Below, piece after piece: positions 20,756-32,296 of a DNA stretch of 64,000 nucleotides. The notes under the pieces were generated by a model. It was not told the DNA's origin. It was given only the letters and a program-made list of their open reading frames with translations, and made no database searches. Position 1 is the stretch's first letter; every line of letters begins with the position of its first letter. Source of the DNA: Posidonia oceanica (Eukaryota; Streptophyta; Magnoliopsida; Alismatales; Posidoniaceae); NCBI GenBank assembly GCA_037176725.1, contig JAZBRS010000037.1, positions 11,426,001 to 11,490,000 on the forward strand, given 5' to 3'. The position numbers were made by a program, and so were the translations under genes.

Positions 20756-21320
20756 TTTGTTTTATCGCCTGCATTTGCATTAGGATAGTGATGCTTACTG
20801 CTTGGAGTTCTCGCGAACCAGGGTTCGCCTGGTTCGGAACACAGGCAGCGCTGCTGAGCACATAGGCTGCACGTTTAATTTCCCATGCATGGCATTCAGG
20901 CATTTAGGCATTAAAGCATACATCGCATGGCATAGCACTTATCGTCCCCTGGGCGTACAGTTAAAGGCAATCATTGCCGAAATTCCTGCAAATGCGAGCC
21001 TTTAGCCAGGAAAGATCAATTCCTCAGGCATGTCGGGGGTGCCTAACACCTTCCCCGCACATAACAAGAGTCCTTACCCTTTCTTTGGACCCGTAATGAC
21101 CACTTTGCCCTCGTCCTTGGCACGAGTCATACATTCTGCATAGCATTGCATTCATCTGCATGTTTTATATGCTTTCCCTAGTTTTCCTCGTCTCCCGATT
21201 GAATAGACTAGGTGGCAACTCTGTTTTTGTCTTATCTTTGCTTTCCTTCTTCGCGTCGCTATCCGTGAAGTTCCTCTTCTCGTTCGGACCCCCTCCGATT
21301 CGGATCTATGGGATCAGGCA

Positions 21321-21990
21321 TTCACACTAAGGTTGACAGAGCATCTGCATAGGCATTCTTGGCTCTATTCATGAAAGTGAAGCGGATTTCTTTAAAATGT
21401 TCAATGAGCTTCAGCAGATATTCATGGTATGGCACCAACTTGGGATCCTTGGTCTTCCAATCACCATTGACTTGGGAGATGACCAGTATCGCATCTCCAT
21501 GTACATGCAGCTTTCGCACATCGTGCTCGATTGCGACTTGCAGTCCCAGAATGCAAGCTTCGTACTCTACCTCATTATTGGTGCAGGGGAAGCTCGTCTT
21601 CCTTGCAAACAGGATCAACTCTTCCTACGGCATTGCTAGGACAACGCCAATGCCTCTGCCTCTTCAATTGACGGCACCATCGAAGTACAGATGCTACTGT
21701 AGTTCGTCTTCAGGACCTTCCTGTTCTGAATCTTCCATGGCGAATAAGATGTCCTCGTCAAGGAACTGCATCTGTAGAGGCTAATACTCAGGCAGTGGAA
21801 AGTCGGCCAGATGATCTGCCATGGCCTACCCCTTCATGGATTTCTGCGTGACGAAGGTGATGTCATACTGAGACAGTAACACCTGCCACTTGACACATCG
21901 GCCTACCATGGCCAGCTTCTGGAAGAGGAACTTAATGAGATCAAGTCGACATAAGAGTTGAACTGGGTACGCCATCATGTAGTGTCTCAG
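21321..21990 (-). pseudogene. aRNH domain of element 2 (truncated, stops)
   Basis: Second RNase H of a Tat element. YFDGAVN (Asp near 21680), FPCTNNEVEYEACILGL (Glu), VHGDAILVISQV (Asp) and NAYADALSTL (Asp near 21330) mark the four active-site positions. Stops interrupt the first third (around 21640-21715). The frame ends abruptly at 21321, where B(+) LTR sequence begins, so the linker and the entire integrase are absent. Confidence 0.88.
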
Positions 21991-23480
21991 TTTCTGTGCG
22001 GCCTAGACAAGAGACAGGTAGGCTTTCTCTATAGTGCTATACCTGGCTTCGCAATTATAAAATTTCTTACTCAGGTAATAGATGGCACACTCCTTTCTAC
22101 CCGATTCATCATGTTGGCCCAATACTGCACCCATGGAATGCTGTGTGGTAGAAAGGTAGAGAATCAGAGGTCTCCCTGGCGTGGGAGGAAGCAAAACAGG
22201 AGGCTTCAACAAGAGTTGTTTTATCTTGTCCAATGCAGCCTGGCACTCGTCGCTCCAGTTGATCTGTGCATTCTTCCTCAAGAGCTTAAAGATCAGTTCG
22301 CAAATAGGTGTGAGCTGCGCAATGAACCGGTTGATGTACTACAGACGCCCTAGCAGGCCTCTGACTTCCTTCTCAGTTGCAGGGGGTTGCATGTCCACGA
22401 TGGCTTTAGCCTTACTTGGGTTCACCTCAATTCCCCTCTAGCCGACGATGTAGCCCAAGAGCTTCCCAGATGATACCTCGAATACACATTTGTTGGGCTT
22501 GAGGCAAAGCTTGTACTTCCTTAGGCGATCAAAGAGTTTCTTGAGGCAGGTGAGGTGATCCTCAGGCTCTCTAGACTTGGCAATCATGTCGTCCACGTAG
22601 ACCTCGACTTCTTGGTGCATGAGGTCATGGAACAATGCTGTCATCATCCTCTGATAAGTTGCTCCGACGTTCTTGAGCCCAAACGGTATAAGTTGATAGC
22701 AAAAGACTCCCCAAGGGGTGATAAAGAGGTCTTTTCCATGTCTTCTTCTGCCATCCTTATCTGGTTATACCCAGAGAAGCTGTCCATGAAGGAGAGAATT
22801 TTGTGCCCTACCGTATTGTCGACCAGGACGTCGATGTGCGGTAGAGGGAAGTCATCCTTAGGACTGCCTTTTATCAGATCCCTATAATCAATGCACATGC
22901 GGACCCGATCGTCTTTCTTGGGCACTGGCACAACATTCGCAAGCCATTCTGGATAGAGGACGACCTTGAGAAAGCCAACATTATGCTACTTCATGATCTC
23001 CTCTTTAATCTTGAGCAACCATTGTGGTCGCCATTTCCGGAGCTTCTGCTTTACCGACTTTGCTTCAGGCTTCAGTGGTAGGGTGTGTACCACTACTTCG
23101 ACGTCGAGGCCAACCTTGTCTTCATAGCTCCAGGCAAAAATGTTTGCGTATTCCATGAGGAATGCAATGAATTCTGCTCTGTCCTGGGGTGATAGTAGGG
23201 CGTTGACGCGGACCTCTTTGACCTCTTCGGTTGTGCCGATATTGACCATCTCTGTCTCTTCTTCGATGTGGAGGTTAGGGCCTTCTAGGTCATCATCATA
23301 AGGATGGAACTCAGGCGGTGGTTCATCATTCCCATCTACACCTGTATCATCCTCCTCTCCATATGCAACGAGTTCTAAGAGGATCTCCTTCTCAAATGTG
23401 GGGTCTGGGATGTCAGAGGAGTGAATGTGTTCCACCTCTTGGTCCTGGTGATGCCTCAAAATGGTCACGCTCACCTGAGT
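21991..23480 (-). pseudogene. Reverse transcriptase and RNase H of element 2
   Basis: The RT approach (VVVHTLPLKPEAKSVKQKL, KIKEEIMK) is at 23100-22990. The core shows MCIDYRDLIKGSPKDDFPLP, MDSFSGYNQIRMAEED and the catalytic EVYVDDMIAKS (near 22600). The first RNase H (LILYLSTTQHSMGAVLGQ) is at about 22160 and again lacks the catalytic Asp. At least one frameshift (about 22650-22720) and several stops break the frame. Relative to element 1 the protein is clearly diverged, so element 2 is a different subfamily. Confidence 0.9.
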
Positions 23481-24951
23481 GTTTCTGTAAGCTCGGTGGG
23501 TGACCTCTGCACGGGTGGTTTCTAGTCCTGCTGACTAGCTTGGCTGTTCTGCCTGCTCTGACACCGCTGTCACTACTTGGACCGCTGTCTGTACTGCTGT
23601 CTGTGCTACTGTTGTCATCCCTTCCTCCGTGTTTTTGGATGTACTTGCGGGGAGTGCTGGGGAAAGATGACTGTCCTCTAGGCGACTGGTCTATGTATTG
23701 TCGCCTGTTGCACTACTTGAGCGGGGCATATGCTGCATGAACCATCTAGACCCGCCTTCCGACTGCAGTGTGAATAACTCATCTGGTCTAGTGGGTGTGG
23801 CTACTGCTTCTTCTTCCAAGACCATGATAGAGGGATGGTCTTGTGATGGAGAGGGATCCGTGACCACGACTTTCCCTTTCCTCAACACCTGCTACTCGGT
23901 GGCATCCTCTGCCAGTGCTGTGAGCTGTTCTTGGAATAGTAGTTCCAAGTCTCCGAGCATGCTGTCTACCAGGGCTTCTGTAGCCACTCCTTCCTCATCA
24001 TCCGAGGGTGAGTCAACATAGTTGGCACTGATGGCCTCTTCAGACTCCTGCTCGGCCATTCCTTCGCCTACATGGCTGCCTCTAGCTGTTAGCTGCACCA
24101 CTGCCTAGGGTATCTGCTCTGCTACTGGCTGGCTGGCCGATCTTCCCGTGTGGCTGATCGCGGTGCTGTGGCGATTAAGGATGCAAACAGGTTGGCCAGT
24201 GATGCACTGGAGGGTGTGCTGATAGGGTTATTGCTGTGGCCGGAGGGGAGACAGAAGTGCTCTGTGGGAGGGCTGATAGTTGGACAGTTGTGCCGAGCGA
24301 CAAAGCACCTACGTCTGTGGGTGATGGTGGTTGTCTGTCTGGAGAGGTTGTGGGGGCCCACCACAAGGCTTGACTTGCTGAAGCTGACGGTTGTATGGCT
24401 GATGGAGCCACCTGCCTGGCTTGTGGTGCTGCTGATGAAGCAGGTCGAGTCACGACGCCGCCTGAATCGACTGACTGAGCCACCAGAAAGGGTGACCTCT
24501 GTGCTGGTGCGACTGCGGCCGTGAGTGGACTGGTGGATGGTGCCTAAAGATGTGCTCCTGACTTTGGAGCTGCTGATGTAGTTGTCAAAGGCACTGGTGA
24601 AACTGCAGAAAAGGGAGAGGCTGTCAACTCTGACACAGAGCTTGCTGATCCTGCCACTGTATCAGTAAAGGGGAGAGCCAGACAAACTGACCGGGATGTT
24701 GCTAGACTGAATTAGACCTCTCTGTCAGTCCGAACTGCTTCAACTGTGTTGGACTGCTCCTCATCTGAGTAGTAGTCCTCGATGCAGACCCACTCCTCAG
24801 TTGGCAGTAGGGGATTCTGGCACAGTGCCTACTAGGCTGCGACTTGGCTTGTGTTCGGGTCAAGGACACCTGCACTAACAAAGTTAGTGAGGTCCCGAGG
24901 GATCACGATCTTCTGGTTCCTTGAGTGTAGGCGCTCACCATCACGGGGCTG
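23481..24951 (-). other. PR-RT linker region of element 2
   Basis: Between the G-patch-like tail and RT. Minus-strand frames read Ser/Thr/Ala/Gln-rich and acidic segments (for example ESEEAISANYVDSPSDDEEG near 24030) with several frame changes. There is no recognisable domain. In Ogre-type elements an intron lies in this interval; I cannot place its ends here. Confidence 0.55.
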
Positions 24952-25540
24952 CCAGTCGTACCCAAGACCTTCAAAGTCTCTTCGTTCCTCAACTGTGATT
25001 GGCTCGGTGATCACTTAGCCGTGTCACCCGAGTGGCGTTCCCTTCGCATAGCCCCACTTGTGACAGAAGTTCTTGACCATCTGGGAAGGGTTGCGGTGAA
25101 CGGCCAGAGAGCTGACACGTTCAAGATCAAGGATATAGTTAACCGGCGCAAACCGGTTAACACGATACAAGACATTAGACGGCTTAGGATCAAACTGGAC
25201 AGTCTGTTGGGATACAGAAGAGACCGCCTCGACCTGCTCCTTATCAAAGTTTTCCGCCATGACAACGACAATGTCGTCACCCCAACGGATCTTGATCATG
25301 CAGTGGAGGGTCGAGGGGACCACTTGATGCTTGTGCAGTCAAGGGCGCCCAAGCAGGGGGTTGAAAGTGGGTTCCAAGTCGACGTTGTAGAATTCTACAT
25401 CGAATACGACTGGGCCAATGGTAAGGGGAATAATCAGGATCCCCAAAGAGTCATGGTGTGTATTATCAAAAGTTGTCATTCCCTTCATGGCTAGCGTGAT
25501 ATCCTCGGCTTTGAATCCGAGCTTCAATGCTGTACGCAGG
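24952..25540 (-). pseudogene. Protease (5' truncated) and G-patch-like tail of element 2
   Basis: The C-terminal half of a retrotransposon protease: KLGFKAEDITLAMKGMTTFD, LGILIIPLTIGPVVFDVEFY and NPLLGRP followed by a stop where Trp is expected (near 25341). The active-site DTG is missing because B(-) LTR sequence starts at 25541. About 80 residues later QMVKNFCHKWGYAKGTPLG, a stop, and ITEPITVEERRDFEGLGYDW (25080-24952) match the G-patch plan, as in PR2 of element 1. Confidence 0.85.
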
Positions 25541-28500
25541 TGTAGCTATCCCGTCTCGAAAATCCCAGACCGGCGAGGGGCCCGAGAAGAGAGAGTGGTC
25601 ACTATGAGTCCGACGCGAAGAGAGAAAACAAAGATAAAGCAAAAACGGAGTCGCCACCTAGTTTATGATCAGGAAGACGAGGAAAACCAAGGAAAGCATA
25701 GAAAACATGCAGACGAATGCAATGCTATGCAAAATGATATGACTCGTGCCAATGATGAGGGCAAAATGGTCACTGTGGGCCAGAGAAAGGATAAGGACTC
25801 CTGTTACGTGCGGGGAAGGTGTTAGGCAGCCCCGACACGCCCGAGGAATCGGTCTTTCTTGGCTATTCTCGCTCGCATTTACAGGATCATCGGCAATGAT
25901 TGCCTAACTACACGTCCAAGGGACGAGGAATGCTATGCCATGCTATGCTTGCTAAAATGTGTGCCTAAATGCCTAAATGCCATGTATGTTGTGATAACAT
26001 GCCCAAGTGTAGACTTTAAGTGCTGTGATGCATGATAAAAAGTAAACGTGCAGCCTATGTGCTCAGCTGCGCTGCCTGTGTTCCGAACGAGGTGAACCCT
26101 AGTTCATGAGAACTCCAGGCAGTAAGCATCACTACCCTAATGCAGATGCAGGCGATAAAACAAAACACCGATAAAACCACACAATGCAAGTGTACGACAT
26201 GCAAAGGGGAAAACAAAATGTTAAATAAAACCATGCAATGCAAGTGTGAAACAAGCAAAGGGGAAAGAAAACAAGGGCGGAAAATCCTAATCTACATGCA
26301 TGAGAAAAAAGGTGCGAAAATAATGCATGCAGTGCAAGTGGTAGGCAATAAGTGGTATGCAGTGATTCAGATGGGATTATCTTGAAGATCTGAGGCCTGA
26401 TCTGAAATAACTTTGGTTAGAATGAAAGATCATTCAACCAGGAAGACCTGGATAGTTAGATCATAAAGATCCAACAGTCCGATCAAAAGTTATTCGGGTT
26501 TCAAGTCAGATGGCTCAAGGGCCAGAAAAAGTGATCTAAGTGGGGGCCTAAGTGCAAATTACCCCTATATGTGTGCAATGTAGGGTGCCCTACATGAAAT
26601 GAGGCTAACAATGCTCAAACAAATGCAAGAGTGCAGTATGCAATGATATGAAGATGCAATGCATGTAAAAATACAAAAGTAGGGACCTAAGTGCAATTAC
26701 AGAAAACTGCAGGGGCCTAAGAGCAATGCTGTAGAAAAGATGCAATGCAATAGTTAAAATGCAATGGGGATTAATGGTATGACAAGGTAGGCAAGCATGA
26801 GCAAAATGCATGAAAAGGAAGAAGATAAGGACCTAAATGCAATATAGGAAAACTATGGGGTTTATGTGCAAAGCAGAGCAAAATGAATGTATGCAACATT
26901 TGGACCTATGTGCAATTTAGAAAACATGCTGGGCTAATATGCAATGCTAAATAAACATACAAGCATGCAAGCAGTTAAAATTAGGATTAACATGCAATTA
27001 GCACATACTATTGGGCTAAATTGCAAAAGCCAAATAAACAGGCAAGCATGCAGTGATCTTAGCAATTTTGGACTAAATATGTATTTAAAACAAACTATTG
27101 TACTTTACTGCAATGCAATATGATTTAAAATGCAACTTAAATGACATTTAAATGCATGGACTTAAATGCAAATAAAACAAGTTATTGGACTAGACAGCAA
27201 TGCAATATAGTTCAAAACATGATTTAAATGAATGATTCAAAGCAATATAGACTGATATGCAATTAACACAAGTTTCTGGATTTTTATGCAATGCAATATA
27301 GTTTAAAACAGAAATTAAATGAATGATTAAATGCAAACTGGACTGATATGCAATTAAAACATATTTTTGGGTTTTTATGCAATGTAATAAGGTAAAAATG
27401 TAGAATTAAATTACTGATTCACAATAGATTGGACTGAAATGCAATTACAATAATTTTTTGGGTTTTTCTGCAATGCCTTAAGGTTAAAAGAGGAATTTAA
27501 ATGAATGATGGATGATTTGAGGACTTAGATGTAATAAAAGTAAACTACAGGATTAAAATGCAATGTAATATGATTTTAAAACGAATTTAAATGATTTCTA
27601 AACAGATGTTGGACTGGAACACAAATAAACTAAACCTAAGGGCTGAAATGCAATGTAATAATGTTAAAAACAGAAATTAAATAATTTTAATTGAAAGCTG
27701 GACAGAAATGTAAATACAAAAACCTACAGCATTTTAATTCAATGCAATATAGTTCTAATTCCAGATTAAATGATTTTCTCAATTGAAACGGGACTAGAAA
27801 GTAAATGAATAAAACCTACGGAATTAATTTCAACATCAAACAAAACTTAAAAATTAAACTTATAAAGCTATTTGCTACAGTATGAACAGTGTCGCCCGAC
27901 GCCAAAGGTCTGCGTCGGAGAAGGCGGTGCATCCGGCGGCGATCCGGCAATGGTCAGGTGTGGCTGAGGCACGTGGAGGCTTGGGCGAGGCCAACTGAGT
28001 GTTCCGATGAGTCCAGCAGAGTGCGGCGGTGGTCAGGGCATGCCGACGACGTCGATGGCCTATTGCAGCGATGACCGGAGGTGGCACGGTCGCTGGAGGT
28101 AGCGACGGCACGAAGGAGGTGCTGGGCTGAGTCAAGGCATGTTCGGCGGAGGTCTGGGTGCAGTTCGTTGGAGCGGGGCTGGCCGGAGTGCAGCAGAAGA
28201 CGATCGGCACTGTCAGCCGGCGCTGGAGACGAAGACCGGAGCGGCAGGGGGCGGCAAGCACACTAAAGCTCTAAACCTAGTTCTACCTAGCTAGGAAGCT
28301 TAAGACGGAAGCAAGGAAGCTGGGAGGAGGGTTGGTTACCTGCGCGGGAGGCTGAGGAGTGCCACCGGTCTGTGGTGGGTGCGGCTGTCTGGGCAGAGGT
28401 TGCAGCGGCGTGTGGAGGTTCGGGAAGCTTGCAGCGTGATTCGAAGAGGCTGCTGGTGGTCTGAGGAAGCTTCTGGGCCAACCAGAAGTCGATTAGGTCG

Positions 28501-29609
28501 CACAAAATAGAAATTCCAATTTTGGGTCAACTTTAGATTTCTCTTTCTCTTCTCGACTGTGTTTCTCTCTTAGGCTTGTGGGTCTCTCTCAGGTGGTTGT
28601 GGTGATCTTGGGAGGGTGGAGAGGAGTTGGCTGGGTGTGCGGAAGGCAGTGAATGGTGAATTTTGCAGAGGTGTTCTGCGGAAGAAGAGAGGGAGAAAAT
28701 GGGTTCTAGGTGCTCTCCTGTGTGCGTATGTGTTCTGGGTTGTGAGAGTGAAGTGAGGATTGCTCCGGAGGAGTGGAGATCTTGGGTTGCTCTGGGTGAA
28801 TTCCAAGTCGAAGGTCTATCTGGGTGGTCTATCTGGGTAGTCTCCCCTCCTTCTGTGGGTGTTGGGAAGGTGGTCTTAGGGTCGTTGGCCACAGAGGTGG
28901 CAGGACATGGTGGAGTGGTGGCAGGCCGGTCGTGGGGTGATGGAGGTCGTGGGTGGTTGTCAGGGTGGAGTGGTGGAAGTCGTGGGTGATGGCAGGGTTT
29001 GAAAATGGAAGGAAGCCAAAGGGGGGAAGCAGGAGGAAGGAGGAAAGGAAGAGAAGGGCCGTGGGCCGGCTGGAAAAAGAAAGGGAAAAAAGAAGGAAGG
29101 AGAAGAGGTGGGCCGGGCTGGTGAGGAGAAAAGGAAAAGAAAAAGAAAAAGAGGAGAGGAGGCTAGTGGGTTGGGCCAGAAGGGGAGGGAATGAGAAAAG
29201 AAAGAAAAAGAAGAGGAAGGAGGAGTAGAAGAAGAAAAGGAAAAGAGAGGAAGAAAAGAAAGGAGGAAAAAAAGATGGGTTGGGCTTGGGCTTAGGTGGA
29301 CTTGTGGGTGGGTTTGATGTGAGTTAACCTAGTGGGTTTCTAGGGTTTTGTGAGGGGTTTAACCTAGGGGATTTCTAGGGTTTTTTAGGGCTTGTGATCC
29401 TAGGGTTTCTAGGGTTTTGGACTTAGGGTTTTCAAGGATTTAGGGTTCCTAGGGTTTTATGGGAGAGGTGAATCCTAGAGTTCTCTAGGGTTTAGAGAGT
29501 GGGACCTAGGGTTTTCTAGTTTTAGTTTTTAGTTTTTTTTTGTGTGGGTTTTCTAGGTCATTGCACTAGAGAGAGCCATTAAACAGGGGTCAAAAGTGGA
29601 GTGTTAACA
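25541..29609 (-). mobile_element. 3' LTR of B(-), inserted in element 2 protease
   Basis: Runs from TGTAGCTATCCCG to GGAGTGTTAACA on the plus strand (4.07 kb). The right side abuts a PPT and 3' UTR, so this is the 3' LTR of a minus-strand element whose body lies to the right. It has the relic PBS at 25648-25656, the U5 block at about 25790-25880, degenerate ATGCAAT repeats, a splice donor near 28339, a purine tract and a TTAGGGTTT-rich U3. Confidence 0.85.
28335..28346 (-). promoter_or_regulatory. Putative 5' splice site in B(-) LTR (CAG|GTAACC)
   Basis: GCGCAG|GTAACCAAC on the minus strand, first intron base 28339. Same relative place as in the other LTRs. Confidence 0.5.
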
Positions 29610-29623
29610 GATGCCCCTCCCTG
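29610..29623 (-). other. Polypurine tract of B(-)
   Basis: AGGGAGGGGCATC on the minus strand directly upstream of the LTR start TGTTAACAC. Confidence 0.75.
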
Positions 29624-30529
29624 AACAAGGTCAAGGGGACCGAGGCCGCTACTCAGGGTTGACAGGACACCCCACCCGACCGGCGAGAGCCAGGAGCTAC
29701 TGTTGGCGTGAGCCACTTATTCGGCGGATGCATCGAAAATCATGGCTCGTTGCTGCAACACGAATGCAAATGTAGATGAAAATGCAATGCTTACGCTAAT
29801 GTGATGCTTACACTAACGTTCATTGCGTTGTACTCCACTGAAGGAAAAGTGGGTGATGCATGCACACGATTTGGTGGAAAATGCAATGCAGCTCGTCGGA
29901 CCGCACTTAAGGGAAAACCGGATGAGGGCGATGCAAGCGTAATAAGATGCTGTGGGTGTGCATGCGGTGGCAGGCACGTAACGCCAAGGAAGCGATCCAG
30001 TGCCGTGCAATACCACGGGCATCATTCAAAGCAGGCAAAATTGTTAGGAAGTTTTTGCGTTGCAGAGGACGCCACCAAGCAATGTGCGTACCAGGGGTTC
30101 GATTTCCAAAGTATGCCATGTTTGGGAAAACGGAAGGCAGAAGTTGGTGTAATGACTACAGAGGAGTAGCAGCGCAATAAGAATGCGATGTATGGGATGT
30201 TATGTAGTGAAATGCAAGGTATATACAGTGAGACGTCGGGCACGCGGAACCGAGAAAACGATCCTGGGCCGCGCACTACTGCTGGTGCCATCCGAAGCCG
30301 GCAAGCTGCGAAAGTTTTGCAGGTGCTGAGGATGGTACCTTAAGCAATACGCAGACCAAGGGTTCAGATCCTAAGCACGCGATGTCCATGTGATGATGGA
30401 ATGCAGTTCTAGGACTGACTCTACAGGGAGATACAAAGAAGCTACATGATGTTATGCAATGATGTGCTAATGATATGCCATGATATGCAACAGAATGCTA
30501 TTACACTATATGACGAAAGGTGATAAGTT

Positions 30530-30720
30530 AACGGACCAATCGCCGGACAATTAGGGATTATCAGCCCTGTGAGGAGTTGACGGACTCATCACCGGATAGT
30601 TGGGGAGTATCGGCCCACGAGGAGTTGATGGACTCATCACCGGATAGTTGGGGAGTATCAACCCGCGAGGAGTTAACGGACTCATCATTGGATAGTTAGG
30701 GCTATTAGCCCACGAGGGTG
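30530..30720 (-). repeat. 48-51 bp repeats, about 4 copies, B(-) 3' UTR
   Basis: Units contain GAGGAGTT[A/G]ACGGACTCATC and GGATAGTTxGGG. The same unit recurs at 51230-51480. Confidence 0.85.
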
Positions 30721-30840
30721 GAGAAGGGCAAGAATATCGAACCAGAAGGTGCGGCAGAGGTCCGTAGACACTCACGCGACAGTTGGGGATGTCAGCCCAA
30801 ATGAGGGTGAGGCGATACCAAAAGGCAGCAAAAAGAGATG

Positions 30841-30868
30841 CCCCTGGTATCAGGAATGATACCAGGGG
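30841..30868 (-). other. Perfect 12-bp hairpin in 3' UTR
   Basis: Arms CCCCTGGTATCA and TGATACCAGGGG around loop GGAA. Homologues at 46094-46120 and 51599-51625 keep the fold while changing sequence. Confidence 0.85.
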
Positions 30869-32296
30869 GCAGCTGAAGTGCCCTTGGCATCGAAGGTGGT
30901 GACAGGCCAGCGAGTCTGTTAAGCAAGAGAGGTGGTGAAAAGTGGGATGACTTGTAACCACGAATGCAATGGGAATACCATACCCGAAGGTGTGGCCGAG
31001 GTCCGTAGACGCTCCCGTAACAGTTAGGGATGTCTGCCTAATGCAGATGGAGATGTGATACCAGAGGGCGGCCAAATAAAGATGCCCCTAGTATCGGTGG
31101 AGATGACAGGGGACAGCCGAAGCACTCGCGACATCAGAATGCAAAGTGGAGACAAAACTAACAAGTTTGCCAGCCGAGTAGTTAGGGGTACCAGCCCATG
31201 GGTGACATTTTAACGGGTGTCGACGGAGTAGTTAGGGCTGCCAGCCCGGTGATATGTTAATGGACTTATCGCCGGATAGTTAGGGCTATCAGCCTGATAA
31301 AGACATTTTGACAGGCATCAACCGGGTAGTTAGGGCTGCCAGCCCAGTGCATGAGATGGATGTAAGGGCTCACCGTGCGATGTGCAATGCCGGTGGGGAA
31401 TGCAATGGGTTGGATGCGATGCAAATGCAAAGAAAGCACGAGGGATACAAGAAGGAAAACATGGGGACCCATCGTGGTGGGTGTGCAATGGCCTCAGAGT
31501 GGGCATGCTTCGTAGTGTCACGGGGTGACAAACGAGGGACATGCTGGTCATCACAGATCACCCAACGTGGTGGTGGGCCAAAACTTTTGAAAAGTACGGA
31601 GCCTCTGAGCGAGGTCAGGCAAAAAGTGCTCGTCCTTGACTCCGATTTTCGAAAACAGGGAGAAGAGAAGGTAAATTATTGTGCATGCATATTTGTGGTG
31701 GCTTTGGATTCAAAGCAGCTGATGCCAAGAGGATGCTTCTACATTTTTTGACTCAGGGGATTCTCGATTCTCATGCAACGCCATGCCGAGTTGTGGTCGG
31801 TGGCTCTCATTCTCACTCTTGGTTCGGGATAAGTCCTCAACTTTACAGAGTATAGCCTTTGGCTGCATGTTGGTAGCAGAGGCGTTGGATGTAGCTTCGT
31901 AGTCTCTGTCTTAACTTCTCGGGGACCGACTACCTTTTTTAATGCTCTCGGATTGATTTTTCTTTTCCCCTCATGAGTGACTGGAGTTGCATCTAGCCTA
32001 CCAGAGATGTAGAGTTGTTGTTTGCATAAAGGGGTTGGAGCGTGCTGCTGCACTCGGAGGGTGGGGCTCGGTCCTCCTGATAAGGCTTCCCGTGAAGTTG
32101 GCAATGCAGTGCTTGTATTTGAAAGTCGAGGGGGCTTCGATGCTTGTCCGAGTCACTCCTCTCATGGGCGTCTTATTTCTTCGACTTCTGTCTTCATTTT
32201 TCCTTAATGCCCAGCATGCATATCATGTTATCATATTTTTTGCTCACATGATCTCTATTCTTTTGGGATATGCATGTCTTCACCCTCTTGGGGTAG

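Larger units (their letters stand above)
18076..21320 (+). mobile_element. 3' LTR of B(+), cutting element 2
   Basis: Starts TGTAGACACCCCATTTTGAC after the PPT. It contains a perfect-consensus splice donor at 18919|18920, the paired-hairpin array (18298-20412), an approximately 62-bp repeat at 20570-20755, the conserved U5 block at about 21000-21110 and the relic PBS TGGCAACTC (21213-21221). The U5 tip has diverged, and I place the end at ...GGGATCAGGCA (21320), immediately before aRNH codons of element 2. The boundary is uncertain by perhaps 10 bp. Confidence 0.78.
29624..32296 (-). other. 3' UTR of B(-), interrupted at 32297
   Basis: Non-coding. It shares blocks in the same order with the 3' UTRs of element C (44123-46310) and element 3 (49838-52437), including GGATGCACCGAAAATC-like sequence, 48-51 bp GGATAGTTAGGGCTATCAGC repeats at 30530-30720 and the perfect 12-bp hairpin at 30841-30868. 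The distal block 31480-32290 matches 51770-52437 plus 58415-58570. The 3' UTR is cut by the element C LTR after GGGGTAG, a point that is continuous in element 3 (GGGGTAGCGGTCC at about 58570). Confidence 0.82.
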
